Shown: positions 32,962 through 45,390, counted from the first letter of the stretch. The stretch is 64,000 nucleotides of DNA from Eunapius fragilis (GCA_963681505.1 OY811975.1:7121490-7185489); one strand, 5' to 3'. Translations and numbers: made by a program. The notes: generated by a model not told the origin, from the sequence alone.

Positions 32962-34811
32962 TGTGTGTGCGTTAATATGCATGCATTTCCAGTCAGATTG
33001 TGTTCCCAGTGTGAATATAAAATAACAGAAGGCTTGTTCTGGTACCTAGGCTGTATGGGGGTTGAGACTGACCCCCACAGGATGGAGATGGCCATGGGCA
33101 TATTCTCATCCAAGCTGGTGGTGGGTGGTGGAATCTCCTCCGACATGACATGTTTTGTGTGAAAGTGTGTGTACAATGTGTGTGTGAAGGTTCATGTGTG
33201 TATCAGTTTACATGTAAATATATGCGCATGTTGAATTTGTAGGTGTTTCCTCACAACTTGCCTGATACACTGGTGTCACACACACATATACACATGTACA
33301 TACATACATACACACATGATATACATCCCGGGTGTTCCCTCAGATGTGACCTGCATCCAGATAGACAATATGTATAGGCACTGGCGGCCAAGGCAAGAAG
33401 TCATCTCTGACCACTTTCACAAGCAGGCAGGGGCTTTCCATTTCTGCAATGGTTTGGGGATCAGCACTTCATTTTCATCAGTACCTGCTGGAAAAACATG
33501 CAGTCTCTACCAATGGTTCTAGGTAGGCTGAATATTACATACATACATATGTGTGTACATGCACACGAGTTCAGCCACGTTGTGACTAAGTCCCATCATT
33601 ATTACACCTACAGTAATGCGTAAACCGCGAAGCATGGGCATGCATCAGTACATGCTTTGGCCAACGACAGACAGAACCTATAAAGCCCTTTGTGGTTTGA
33701 GGCCTTGGTCTTCACCCAGTGTTACTATTGACATGTACAAGTTGGGGTTCTCTTTGCAGATGGAGCACACTTTGGCCCACAACAGCAGTGCCACTTGGTA
33801 GACCTTCACTCTGTGCATGGCCTACACACTGTACAGGTGTGGCTTAAGTTCCTGTTCATCATTGGAACACAACCATCATGATCCCATCATTTGATATACA
33901 TGTCTGGTGAACGAACACTTGACCCAGTGCACATTTTATGTAATTCATATTTTCTCTCCCCTCCCTTCACACAGACATCACTACTACAGAGGAAGGACCA
34001 TAGTCACACATCTAAGCTAGAGAGCTTCCATATCTTACAAGTTAATAATTATAAGATAACATGTAATTTATGAACAGATTATACTGACCATGTGACATTT
34101 TCAGAATGAAATTTTTTGAACAGTCTAATTATGAGTTTGTTCAGGTATATATGGTCCAGTGGATAATCTAGCTTGAACATATCCTATGGGAATCTCTAGC
34201 TACCTATGTACACAACGCTTGTGCATATACAACATCCCATCTACGCACAAGATAAAGGAAGCTCCACAAAAACACTTGTGTGCTCACAAACACGTAATTA
34301 CGTGTATATGTGCAAATGCATGTGCATACCGATAAAAGCTTCCATTAACTGTTAATATATATACGTGAACTCTGGCCTACCTAACCAATTATACAGCTGA
34401 TAATATTGACAGTTGGATGGAATCCCGCTATGCCTCCATTGATGCTTCTAGTCGCAATTGAAATTAGCTATAGTGTAGTAATAAAACGAAAGATAGCTTG
34501 TTATATGAAGTAAACCCTTACGTTTGCCTGCATGTTGTGAGTGTATTAAAACGATCGCGAGTTACTCCAAGTTTTCGAAATGCTCGTAAAAGTGTCCCAA
34601 TGATCTGTAATATCATACCTACCGTTCACCCTTACTGCGTCACAATCCTTGGAGTGTTCTAAATGCACATGAGAGTGCTTTGGTTATTGCTTGTTTAGGA
34701 GCCTTACTAGAAACTATATCTATGTTGAGCGCAGCATTCATCCACGCGCAACAGCCACTTAATGAGTACAAGTCGTAGAATGAAACGAGCAACGAACGTG
34801 TGGAACGTCAT
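32017..34811. other. Unassigned, with small repeats
   Basis: A C-run of about 22 lies at 32119. Positions 32145-32235 form a small imperfect hairpin around TACGGCACCGCAAGTGGTC and its mirror GACCACTTGTGGTGCCGTA. A (GT)n tract lies at about 32922-32960. Some plus-strand open stretches (33030-33160, 33316-33520, 33616-33800) look unlike simple repeats but match no family I know. Confidence 0.35.
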
Positions 34812-36387
34812 AGGAAAAAGTTATAAACGTCCAGCCTAGATTTTTGTGTCTGGTTTTTAACAAAAACCCATCATAATAGCGTAAAAACCATCCTGGGATT
34901 GAACGTCCAGGGTGGGAATAGTATAAAATCCATATTGTTCAACCCTCGAACAAAACCCATGTTGAAGTTTTTAAAAATAAATTTTCAAAGGAATACAATG
35001 CATGGAATCAACACACTGAGTAAAAGTATACAATAGAACTAATACACACTATCTACACATTATGTATGCATAAACAGCCTAACAACCCACCCCCATAGAC
35101 TCCCTACCCATTATGGCTCTTGCTACTGACCTAACTAAAGGTAAGTTGAGGTGGCCATAAAGCTCTGACGACACCGAAGCCATTATGCGTGACTCATAGA
35201 TGGCAGATAGGGAGGCCAAGCATTTGAGAATGGAACGAGCCTCCATCCCCCAATTACCATAGGATTCCGCAACCAATGGGATGCACACCCAGCCCAACTC
35301 CTCACACTTGACATCATTGGCTGAGTGCTTTCTAGTTTCAGCGATGTGAGCTGCAGCACCTGCCGAGGCACTAGTCTCCTCCAAGATGGCTGGAGTGAGA
35401 GGAGAGGTCACTGTCACATCAAAGGCTGCAGGGTGACCCCTATCCCAGCCCTGAACAAGAATGTCAGCTGGACGGGAATTAGAATGACTTGGGGATAGCC
35501 CATGTCCCATTTCCACTTTCATCGAAAGGTGTGCACGGTGACAGAAGTTGGCTATGGTGTCACGGAGGTGGTTATGACGTAGAACAACAAACCCACCATG
35601 TCTACAAGAGATGGCATGGTGTCCAAGAGGGTTCAGGGCAATGCCAGAGCAGAAAGGACAAAGGGAGCCTCCAGATGTGTCCAGGCCAAGCCACCATTTG
35701 ATGGCTGTTTGACAATCATCAGGATCAAGATGATGACCAAGGCTCGCAGAAGGGACCATTGAGATCCAGGAACTTGCATGTGAAGCAGACACAGATAGGA
35801 GACGTGCCTTGTTTACAGGGGAAGCCGAGGACAGGAGAGACTGGAATAGTTGATGATCCAGCTTTTTAGACAAAGTATGTTGATGTGGAGGGACTGCTAG
35901 GACCGTGTCAACTGTTATAACATCAAGCATGGAGACCTGATTGTTGAAAGATGCCACAGCCTTCTCTAGATGCATGTTGCCAGGACTAGCACACCCCGAG
36001 GCTGCCAAAGAAGAGATGAAAGCAGCTGGAGCATGCAGTGCAAGGGAACGGAGCCCTAACCCACCAAAGCTGAGGCTAAGCTGTGCCTGGTTCCAATTAC
36101 TATCAGGGATAGATAAAGCCAGACATGAAGCAAAGCATTTCCTGACTTCATCATCAAAGTATTTCAGTATGAAATAATTATTACCTCAACATGGTTTTTG
36201 TTCGACAGAACCAGGGTAGAACCATATCTATTCCCACCCTGGATGCTCAATCCCAGGATGGTTTTTCCACTATTCCCACCCTGGATGCTCAATCCCAGGG
36301 TGGTTTTTACGCTATTTGCTCCATTACAAGATGGGTTTTTGTTAAAAACCAGCCTAACATCCAGGCTGGACGTTTATAACTTTTCCC
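34812..36387. mobile_element. Inverted-repeat element enclosing a LINE fragment
   Basis: The left end GGAAAAAGTTATAAACGTCC is mirrored at the right as GGACGTTTATAACTTTTCC. The arms (about 34812-34985 and 36184-36387) share CCCACCCTGGA, CCCAGGATGGTTTTTACGC and GGGTTTTTGTTAAAAACCA in opposite orientation. The right arm carries an extra tandem unit. Between the arms lies only LINE-derived sequence. The same motif family occurs singly at 21.7 kb. Confidence 0.6.
35079..36180 (-). pseudogene. LINE polymerase C-terminal region, open copy lacking the 5' part
   Basis: The minus strand is open from about 36180 to 35079 without a stop, though no start codon is expected because the 5' part is missing. 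Order: DDEVRKCFASCLALS, QAQLSLSFGGLGLRSLALH, a helical stretch, IKWWLGLDTSGG, a CCHC-like knuckle (CPFC...GHHAISC), GGFVVLRHNHLRD, then RPADILVQGWDRGHPAAFDVTVTSPL, which resembles a PD-(D/E)XK nuclease. It ends with IPLVAESYGNWG and LNLPLVRSVARAI. This is the reference copy for the broken ones at 5.2-7.5 kb. The reverse transcriptase itself is not present. Confidence 0.7.
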
Positions 36388-37470
36388 TGTGGTTTCCCTC
36401 CAAAGGCCTGCATTGTAGCATTGAATACATTACAATAAAAAACGATACATGAAATGGTTTTTGATCTTACCATCGTATAGTATACAACGCGGAGGTAACT
36501 CCAAACAAAAAATACTGTTGACGGCACACACCAAGTGATTTAAATAGGATTGATGGCTCTTGATACAAGGTCCATCATCAGGTTAATGGACCTGTAAATG
36601 ATTTCTTGTAAAACTTCGATTATTTCTTCCTACATGAGAGGGTGTATGAATTCTGAAATGAAGTACGAAATGGTAACTCCAGTGCATCATAGTGTACATC
36701 CGTTTTTTTAAACAGTTTCATGACATTTATCAGAAAGTTCAAGGAGACCTGTAGTGATTGGTGTGCTGCTACCAGCAACTAGTGCACTGTATGTTGCAAT
36801 GAGGCTGCCACTTGGTGCAGCTGCTCCAGTTCAATGTTAGCATTGTTGATCTCTCACAGTGCCACAGCGTACACATCATATTGTGATTTGCTGATTGGAG
36901 TGGATTGCCAGTACATGACAAGCATAAGAAGATCAAGTTTATGGCAGAATTCTTCAAAAAGGGAAAAGAGTTTTTGAAAGATTCCTTGTGGTATATGCAA
37001 GCCAGGTAAGCAAACCCACATGATATAGGGTTTTAAATTATTCACACATACTATCATGCATATAAATGTATACCGGAGATAAAGGAATGTTAAAAAACGG
37101 ATCATTAATTGTTGTACTCCTTTGCACGCTTAACATCCCCTCCATCATCCATAAACCTTTGGTGGTCAAGCAGAATTGTGTCTAGAGAGCGAAGGGTGCA
37201 TGGACCTTTTTGTATAGAGGGTTTTCGTAGCTCATCAAGGGTAATATGATATAATATATAAACATGGCTGTTTCCCTGCATTTATGAAACGTTACCTGTT
37301 CAGTGATAATGAATGGTTAAGCACTGGATTTATACTTGGATTTATATATGATAGTCCACATATTTGACAGAGAAAGTCAACATCACCCCACTGAGAAACA
37401 CTTTCATGGAGTTAACCCTTAATTAAAAGTATGATTGCACACCGTAGCATGCTGTTCAAAAGTTCTGGAT
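36388..37470 (-). pseudogene. Possible decayed coding sequence, unrecognised
   Basis: The minus strand at about 36990-36610 reads a helical protein-like stretch (FQKLFSLFEEFCHKLDLL, YWQSTPISKSQYDVYAVAL) that continues past two stops (INNANIELEQLHQVAASLQ, then LLVAAHQSLQVSLNFL). It looks like one old coding piece with two nonsense changes, but no family is recognised. The rest, including 37000-37470, shows nothing. Confidence 0.25.
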
Positions 37471-37474
37471 CAAC

Positions 37475-37990
37475 TTACTTCCATTTCATGGTGCCAATAT
37501 GAGTCACATCTCCAGTGTGGTCAAGAGCCACATGTAGGCTTGTGACTGTGTCATCTGAGGAAAACACACATATATTTTGAACCGAGCTTGGTGTTCTTGT
37601 GTTAACAATTTGGAAATTTATCTTAAACATGCCCCTCCTTGTCGCCACCAAGTTTAATTCAAACTTCATCTTTTGGTATGATTCCATGCCACACAAATTT
37701 ATCCTCCCTGGATGAAAGTCATGTATATTATTAGCAGGCATACATTTTTTCTATTGCATGACCATTCATTCTGTTCCAGAAGTTGTATGATGTTCTGGGT
37801 TAGGCTAGGCGTGTAGCCATATGCTGCAACACGAAGTTCTTCTCCCCGGCAGGCCGTTTGAAGTAGAATGGGACCAATTCCACCATGAGATTGTCTCCAA
37901 TACACTCATGCGCAAGAGAACGCTCCTGTCTTTCGCTGCCAATGTGTGCTCCAACCTGTTTTAACCCATCTGTAAATGTATTTATTTTTC
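37475..37990 (-). CDS. Possible exons of the unrecognised minus-strand gene
   Basis: Two overlapping open stretches on the minus strand: 37905-37720 (ILLQTACRGEELRVAAYGYTP, IIQLLEQNEWSC) and 37741-37478 (INLCGMESYQKMKFELNLV, FQIVNTRTPSSVQNICVF). They lie downstream of the gene copy at 38.3-39.2 kb on the same strand and may be its later exons. Splice borders could not be fixed. Confidence 0.3.
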
Positions 37991-38317
37991 ATACGTGAAG
38001 GATCATGTGCACCCATTCGAAGGATTCTTAGTCTGTACCATGGTATCGCTAGCATTGATTTTATTGCAAGCCTAGCATTTCCATTTGGACTCCAGAATTG
38101 TGAAGTTATTCATGTTTCTTTCCACACTCAGTACCCAAGTATGATAGCAGAGCCCTTGGAATTGACCCTATGATACGTCGCATGTTTTGAACCTCAAGTA
38201 TACGTCTTTTGTGGGTACGTTGACTGAGCTGATCGGGGGACGGGGTAATTAAGGTGATGTAATGCGAGCCAGTTTCAGAGGCTGTTAGTAAGGGTAAGCA
38301 TACGAATCTTACCATTA

Positions 38318-39178
38318 CTCACTTTTATTGACTTTCAATTCCAGCAGTGCAGTATCTACATGAATGAAGTTCTCCTTGGAAGCATCAAGCATCTTATGTA
38401 CTACCTTGCTGGCAAGTTGCATTTCTTGTCTGGTTACATCAGTACAAAAATGTGAGTCATATTTGATAGTTATGTTGCTTCTGTCACATGACCTGCAACA
38501 CACCATCACATCTTGCAGGGGTAGCTGTACCATGCATTCTTGAAGCTGGTTTAAGATTCTTGCTGTCCAGTGGCATGTAGAATGACAGCAGGGACAGAAT
38601 GTGGCAGCCAAATGGAAACACTCATTAGGCATGCATGTACGCATGTGACGCATACAAGCCTAGTTGCATTGGTTGTCCTAGCACATCAAAGCAAATAAGA
38701 CACACCAACTCGTCTATCACTATGTAAAAAGGGTTGTTATACGCTGTGTATAAGATTAATTAGCAGCGTAAAACATATGTATAACGGTGTGTATATGGAG
38801 ACGTTATTATATTATGTATAACGTCTCCATACTCACTGTTATACAGTATCGTATAACAACCCTTTTTACACAGTGTATAGCAGGTAGCATCTGTGTACTG
38901 GCCAATGGTGGTTTGTTTTATGATTTTACTATAGCCTTTTAATATATCGTACAATATCAGTGGAGTACTGCCACATGAATCTGGTTTCCACCACCAAGCC
39001 ATGTAAATGGGCTCATTCCTGTTACAACCCTATGGTGAAAGAGGAAGGAATTACGAAATAATTTTTGACTTACATGTACTGATGGTATGGCTGCACCAGT
39101 CATGTGGCTCTCTAGCAGACATTTGTAAGGTGTTTGGCTTCGTGATGCAACTATTACACGTTTTTTTTTCATCTTCAC
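38318..39178 (-). CDS. Unrecognised gene, left member of a head-to-head inverted pair
   Basis: Exon 1: ATG at 39178, 35 codons (basic start MKKKRVIVASRSQ, then YKCLLESHMTGAAIPSVH), ending at GTAAGT (39073). Exon 2 starts after ACCATAG near 39030 (GCNRNEPIYMAWWWKPDSCG, ILYDILKGYS). A later exon at about 38600-38318 is Cys/His-rich (CPCCHSTCHW, VMVCCRSCDRS, HFCTDVTRQEMQLASKVVH). A hairpin MITE at 38724-38879 lies between them. The inverted copy at 41.2-41.9 kb confirms that these exons form one unit. Zinc binding is plausible from the Cys pattern, but no family is recognised. Confidence 0.4.
38724..38879. mobile_element. Small hairpin MITE (about 155 bp)
   Basis: GTAAAAAGGGTTGTTATACG at the left is mirrored by CGTATAACAACCCTTTTTAC at the right, with a second internal hairpin (GGAGACGTTATTATA/TATAACGTCTCC). 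It is absent from the paralogous arm near 41.55 kb, so it inserted after the duplication. Confidence 0.75.
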
Positions 39179-39629
39179 ATATCACTTATTGCAGAACGTA
39201 AGTGGGTGGATCTGAGAACTGTCTTTTTTGTGTATTAAATATGAGAGGCCAACAGTAGCTCTTCATGAAACTCCAAGCACATGTACATAGCAGAGCGCCG
39301 CTTTTTTGCCATTGTTACCTGTTTAGGGAATTTAGACGGCTTGCAACCACAAATTATCCAATTGACACTTGTGTTGAGGTTCCATTGTGCATGACTTGTA
39401 TAGATTGTTCGCGGCGTGTAGTTTTGTAACGCCTAGTTTGAAAGCGCGTAGCACGACGCTGAATTCATTAAAAGACATACAGATCCTTTCTCTTTATTCT
39501 CGCGTTTACCAGCCGATTTAATAAGACCAATGTTTTACAGTTTGAAATCAAACACATGGCAGTCTAGTTTTGTTGAGAAGAGCCTGTATGCGTGGCCACA
39601 AGTATATCGTTGTATTTGTGACATGTGGC

Positions 39630-40480
39630 CATAAGATTAATGCGGCAATAGCACTGTATATACACATATACACTGAAATACAAAAATATAGATATTTATA
39701 TATTTATACAGAATCGTCCGATTACAGGTCACATGAGCTAAGGTGTAAGGTCAGACATGTACAGATGCGTGTCCCTGCTCAGTAGACAGTGCGCAGTAGT
39801 GACGTCAGCTAGTAACCATATTACACCACTCCCTCCTTTCAATGCTGAAGGTAAGGTCCGTAGCGATCTGGAACTCGGTGTTCCCTGGATGGGTATCTTC
39901 GTTCAGTATCGGGTGCAGGTACCTCTGGAGCAGGTAATACTTCGAGTTCATTTTCATCCGCGTCATAATCTAGCAGTTCTGGTGCGGCTGGGGTAGCTGC
40001 AGTAGTGGACGAAACATCCTTTGTGTCGTTCGGTTCTCGAGAAGATGGAGGGCTGTGATCTGGCTGAGAGTTTTCTCCACCTAGATATGGTTTTAACCTG
40101 TCGAAATGAACACATTGGTAACCTCTTTGACCCTTAATCCTATAGACACAATCCCCCAACCTCTCCTTCACTGTAAATGGGCCCTTCCATGGTAAATGCA
40201 GCTAGCTTCTTAGAACGCCCCCGAGGAATCGCTGGAGAAAACAACCACACTGTGTCACCAGGGCGAAATGGTTTTCCGTGAGCCTTCTCATCATACAGAG
40301 CCTTCTGCCTTCTATGTTCCGCTTTATATTGCTCTCTTACCAATGGCACTCTGAAGACTCATCTTCAATTGTAATGCATAATCAGAGACTAGTTTTGCTT
40401 CCGTTGGGTTTGACCCATTCATTAGATCAACGAGCAGTTTGGCCTCACGCCCAAACATGAGAAAGAAGTCTCAGGGTAGT
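39630..40480 (-). pseudogene. Ty3-type element 3' fragment with LTR
   Basis: Minus strand from about 40475: integrase C-terminal part (FLMFGREAKLLVDLMN), a frame break, VREQYKAEHRRQKALYDEKAHGKPF, RPGDTVWLFSPAIPRG, another break, then YQCVHFDRLKPYL and an acidic/Pro-rich tail ending at 39839. A purine tract (AAAGGAGGGAG) then leads to TGGTGTAATA, the likely LTR start, near 39835. TATA-like sequence lies at about 39690. Frame breaks mark it as dead. It fills the centre of the inverted gene pair. Confidence 0.6.
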
Positions 40481-40819
40481 TAAGGCTGCCTCACAGGAAA
40501 AATCATGTTAACATGTTGTCAACATTCATGTTCGTAACTACATCATTATGACGTCGTGTGATTCACTACGTTTCGGTCTACGTTCACGGCTGTTCCGTAC
40601 GTGACAATAGGTTTTGAAATTAGATCGTAAGGATTGAATTACGGTATGTCAAAAAAATGGCCGCCATAGAGCTCATTAACTGACACTTAACTTCGGAGAT
40701 TGCCTGCACTTGGCCTTTGGTACCAATGCGAAACCCAATAAGGAATTTATGTTTAGTAAACATCTGAAATATTTAAGGACTATTTGCGCAATCGAATATT
40801 ATTACGACTACGATGTAAT

Positions 40820-41880
40820 TGTGGTCACGCATACAGGTTCTTCTCAACACAACTAAAAATGCCATGAGTTCGATTTCATACTGTAAAAAATTGCTCTTAT
40901 TAAATGAGCTGTAAAATGCTCAGAAGAAAGAGAAAGGATCAATGAATCATTCGATGAATTCGGCTTCGTGCTACGCGCCTGCAAACTAGGCGTAAGAGCT
41001 CTTACAAAACCGTGAATAATTTACACACCGCGAGCAATCTACAGCCACAATGGAACCTAAGCACACAAGTGTCAATTGGATGATTTGAGCTGGTTATGTG
41101 GTTGCAGGCCATCAAAACAAGCAACAATTCATAAAGAGCTACTGTCAACCTTTTATAGTGACACACAAAAAGACAGTCCTGAGATCCAACACCCATGCAA
41201 GTTATTCACGTTCAAGTGCTGATGAAGCATGTAACAGTTGCGTCACGAAGCCAAACACTTTTACAAATGTTTGTTAGAACCACATAATTGGTGCAACCAT
41301 GCCATCAGTACCTGTAAGGTAGTGTGCAATTTAAAAAAATTCTTTCACAATTCAGTCCTTCCTCCTTCACCATAGAGTACGTAGTGTCCCTTTTTACGTG
41401 ACTCAATGGTGCAAACCTGAAGCATGTGGCAGTACCCAGGCCAGGCCAGTTGATACTGTACAACATATTAAGGTTATAGCACCACATACAAAATTGTCAT
41501 TTACACAGATGTAATCTACAAATAATGAGCTAATGTGTCTAGGACAACCAATCCAATTCCCCTGCAACAGGTTTCTATGTACCACATGCCTTCCATTTGA
41601 CTGCTGCATTGTGTCATTGTACAACATTACACTGAACAGCAAGAATCTTCAAGAATAATTAGATACTCCTGCATGATGGGGTGGTGTGTTGCAGGTCGTC
41701 ATGTGACAGAAGCCTCAAAGCTATCTAATATGTTGTACTGATGTAACCAGCCAAGAGAGGCAACTTGTCAGCAAGGTAGTGCAAAGGGTGTTTGATGCTT
41801 CCAAGGAGAGCTTCATTGATATAAATTCTGCTGTAATTCTCCAAATGCCATTCACTGTATGATAGTATAGTACACAACAC
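40820..41880 (+). pseudogene. Unrecognised gene, right (degenerate) member of the inverted pair
   Basis: Inverted copy of 38.36-39.62 kb. Matching parts: the 5' region (TTTCTCTTTCTTC versus TTTCTCTTTATTC, CGCGTAGCACGA), exon 1 (GTTGCGTCACGAAGCCAAAC), and the later exon (CTDVTSQERQLVSKVVQRV, DASKESFIDINSA, about 41735-41850). Exon 1 has an extra base and a stop, exon 2 is out of frame, and a stop lies before CTDVT. It is therefore a pseudogene, while the left copy stays more open. Confidence 0.5.
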
Positions 41881-44400
41881 AAGTACCATACAAAAACTTG
41901 GTGTGCATACCTGTTTATTTAAGTGGTTGTTTAGGTACTAAACTTGGTTTAATTGGTTTTGGTGAATGAGTAATACTCTACACCCCCCTAGCCTAAAGCC
42001 TGGGAACATCCCAGCACTTCCATTAAACCCCGATCTTAAAGTCTGGGAACTGAAAAGCCTCACCTCTATTTAGTCAACCCAATCTATACACTCTGATCCC
42101 AAACATATTGACACCTGATAAGGTTCCAGGTCAAACATGTAGAAAAGGATGGTGGCAGGCTGTTTACAGCTAATTGCTAGCTGCATTGCATACTCATCCT
42201 GACTCCACCTGTGCAGTGCTGTACTTTGTACATGTATTGCTGTGTTCTTGCTTATACATCAATGGCAGGAGGCATCCTTCGGGCTTCTACCCCTGACCTA
42301 GCCACCTTACCTCAACCAGTGTCATGGGGTGAGCTGACTAAAGAGGACCAGCATCACCCTTTGGTTCCAGTCAGGCTCAGGGCAAGGGGTCAGCGCCCCT
42401 ATGCACCCGACTGGATGGTTGTTGCCTGCCCCCTTTTGGGCAAACAATCAACTCTAACACAATTGGAATTAAACCAGAAAGCAAGCTATAGCACAAGGGA
42501 GCATTCAGATAGCATTAATGTAATTCTTGTGAGCTATTCCTAATAAGTCAGGCCATCAAGTGAGGACCATGCACATGTTGGAATGGGAATCTACATACTG
42601 TGGTCTAATGGGGGAGCAAGGTGCTTAACCACACATGCTAAATTCAATTCGTCAAAACGCACCTACACTGGAATCAGAAATACTATTGCTTGGCTTAAAA
42701 ACATTATGCAAGACCATTACATCACACATGTCAGCTGCAGTACCACTGCCTAATAAAAGAAGAACGAATACATAACTCTCTATTATCATCATCTTATCCA
42801 CAGGAGGTGCGTCATTAGAGAATCCAAAATGGCGCTATACTTCAACCGACCATAATGGACAGACGAAGCCGCGTAGCAACGTAAAAGCTACTTGGAACGC
42901 AAGATCAAACCCTTTACTCTGTTCAAGGCGTTTCCTGTCGAAAAATATAAGAGCAATTTTTAGAAAACATAAGCACCGTTGACCGCACCCGTTAAGACCT
43001 CGTGAGCGTTTTGCAGTGTGGCACGTGTTCGCCAAGGTATCATTGCTAGAAATCAGCACTGTCGGGTGGCGAAGTCCTTACTGCATATGTAGGTTGCGCT
43101 TTAAGTGAAAACTCCGACGATATCTTCATGTACACAGGCCTCTTTTAACCTATAGTCGTTGCTATGGAAGTAATGAGCCCTGTTGCTAGGTACTTAAAAT
43201 TCATAGTGGGCGAGAACCTATTGTCCAAATTTCAATGTAATGTAACAGCCGTGCGTTTAGCGTAAGGACACTTTTTTAGTATCGTATTCATACATGTTAC
43301 GACGTTACAGTGATCTAGAGCAAACCTTGCACGAAATGCAAACAAACGCACAAAGGAGTAACGAAAAAAGCGTGCAGCTGCCAAGCAGTACAAATTTGGC
43401 GGGTGGTTATATTTTAATAACTACTGTACTTTGTATGGGTATATCGGAGATTCAAAACGCGGGGATGAAAACGCAGCTATCAGGTACATTTATTCAGCTA
43501 GGCAAGCTCACCTAGGGTGCTAGTTATTCACCGCGACTGGATGCTTCGATAACTGCATAGGGTATCGAAGATATATCACATTTCGAACAAGTCGTCGGCC
43601 ATTTTGACCCTTGTTAACGTTTGTTGTGACAACACCAAGCAAAGAATATCCTGCATCCAGTCGATATAGTGTGTGTGAGCATAGGGAGATTGTTTGTAGC
43701 CAATTAGTTTATTTAAAAATGTACCGCAGAATCCCCGCCTACAGCCGTATTTGTTTACATAGCCGTTTTCCAAACAGTTCCGTACGATAGGTGTGTTAAA
43801 GAGCATACAACATAGCCATTAGAAGTAGCAGTATTTAACACACATATTCACATCAAGTTTCAAGCAAGTGGATGGTCCTTGCGTGAAATATAACTTTTTG
43901 GTACAAGCCGCCATTTTATATGACGTAAAATTATTTGGTGGCAGCCTTAACTACCCTGAGGTGGCTGAACCCTGTGGAAGAGTGTACACTGGAGTTATAG
44001 GCCATACATACCTTTCGAACGTAGTGTTCCCAATCATCGTAGGTACTTTCACATCATATCATGTAACGTACTTCCGCATATCCAAATATCTGCAGTAAAA
44101 ATTGTGACTGGTTTATACGAAGGTTAAGAGAGGTAGGTATTTTTGAAAATCTAGTTCTCGATAGTTTAAAGACGATAATACTTCAAATTTGCCTGGATCA
44201 TGAAGCTTTGAGCGCTCTTTCACGCAGTATTGTATCTAACATCGTACGCAATATCTAAATTAAGGATGTACTGCTTTTTAATTAGAGTAAAAAGTCAACG
44301 TTGTTTATTGTACTCTTCCAATGACGGGTCCTCTTCACAAATGTCAAAAAACGTTGCAGGCAAGCAATTTCTATCTACCTTGTAACTTTTAGGACGATCT
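41881..44400. other. Unassigned
   Basis: Several open stretches (42211-42543 plus, 43294-43515 plus, 43576-43806 minus, 43868-44098 plus) have no recognisable domain or good splice context. No repeat ends were found. Confidence 0.3.
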
Positions 44401-44419
44401 GGCTATGCGCAATCGCTCA

Positions 44420-44620
44420 TTTTCAGCTCGCCGTTGAATGTGTCACAGCTACGTCATTGCTTGTCGTATTAAAACAGAACTTGGTTTTCGCCGACTGTGC
44501 TCCCTCCCTGGCCTGCATGGCCACTGCCACCCTGGCAGAATGCAGCATGGCGGGGAGGCCGGGGAGGAGGACGTCCCCGCAGGCGACGAGTGCGCGGGCG
44601 AGGACAATTAACAATAAACA
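44420..44620. other. GC-rich, CpG-dense island
   Basis: About 150 bases rich in CpG (GGCGGGGAGGCCGGGGAGG, GCGACGAGTGCGCGGGCGAGG) in an otherwise AT-rich region. Both strands are open across it. It lies about 1 kb upstream of the first BEN-gene exon found, so it may be its promoter or first exon, but this is a guess. Confidence 0.35.
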
Positions 44621-44749
44621 CTACTACTTCATATAATTATAATCATTATTATTTAAGTTATTTGTTATTGCATTAAGAGATAAAGGGGATCGTCCAAATT
44701 ATATATGCTCTTCCTACATTTCATCGACGGTGAAAAAAAAACCTATGAA

Positions 44750-45040
44750 ACAAGTAAATAAAAACATTCTCTAACGAGAGAGTTGTTGGTATATAGGATT
44801 GACCAATGGTGGTGTAAAAAGCACGGAAACAAGAGTGACAGAAATTTTACTGGAAAATTGAAATAGGCCTATATTTAGCACACAATATAACACACATGCC
44901 TGAGTAATGGGCTAAATATAGGCCTATTTCAATTTTCCAGTAACATTTCTGTCACTCTTGTTTCCGTGCTTTTTACACCACCATTGGTCAATCCTATATA
45001 CCAACAACTCTCTCGTTAGAGAATGTTTTTATTTACTTGT
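44750..45040. mobile_element. Hairpin MITE, best-preserved copy
   Basis: Almost perfect palindrome. ACAAGTAAATAAAAACATTC and its mirror close the ends. GGAAACAAGAGTGACAGAAA, AAATTGAAATAGGCCTATAT and their mirrors follow inside, around a loop near 44890. High arm identity indicates recent spread. Its right edge cuts into the transposase remnant at 45.0-45.4 kb. Confidence 0.85.
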
Positions 45041-45044
45041 ATTA

Positions 45045-45390
45045 AATAGCACTTGATGATAGAAAGAACTTTTTCCATGAGGCAATTGCTTCAAGTGCCC
45101 ATTTTTGCTTTCAAAAGCAAATGTTGACTGTGTCCATAGTGGTCCCCACATTCGAGCATACATTGGTAAGTGCAACAGCATGTGAACATTGGCTGTGCAG
45201 TTTTTTTCCCCATAGAGCTCAGGCATTAATGAAATAAAATCCTTTATCATCATTTCAGCTGCATTAAGTTGCTCCGATGAAATAGATTCCTGGAGCAGTA
45301 TATGAAGAGCAGATACCAACAACACATAGTGGTGATAGTAGAGTGATGGTAGGTGACCTTTAAGGATAGGTACTGAATAAAACAACAACT
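45045..45390 (-). pseudogene. Tnp2/DUF4218-like transposase C-terminal remnant
   Basis: The minus strand reads ELYGEKNCTANVHMLLHLP, then WGPLWTQSTFAFESKNGHLK, a signature of the conserved C-terminal domain in En/Spm-type (Tnp2) transposases and related invertebrate proteins. The last codons are supplied by the neighbouring MITE, so the true C terminus was lost. No upstream catalytic part is seen. Confidence 0.55.
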
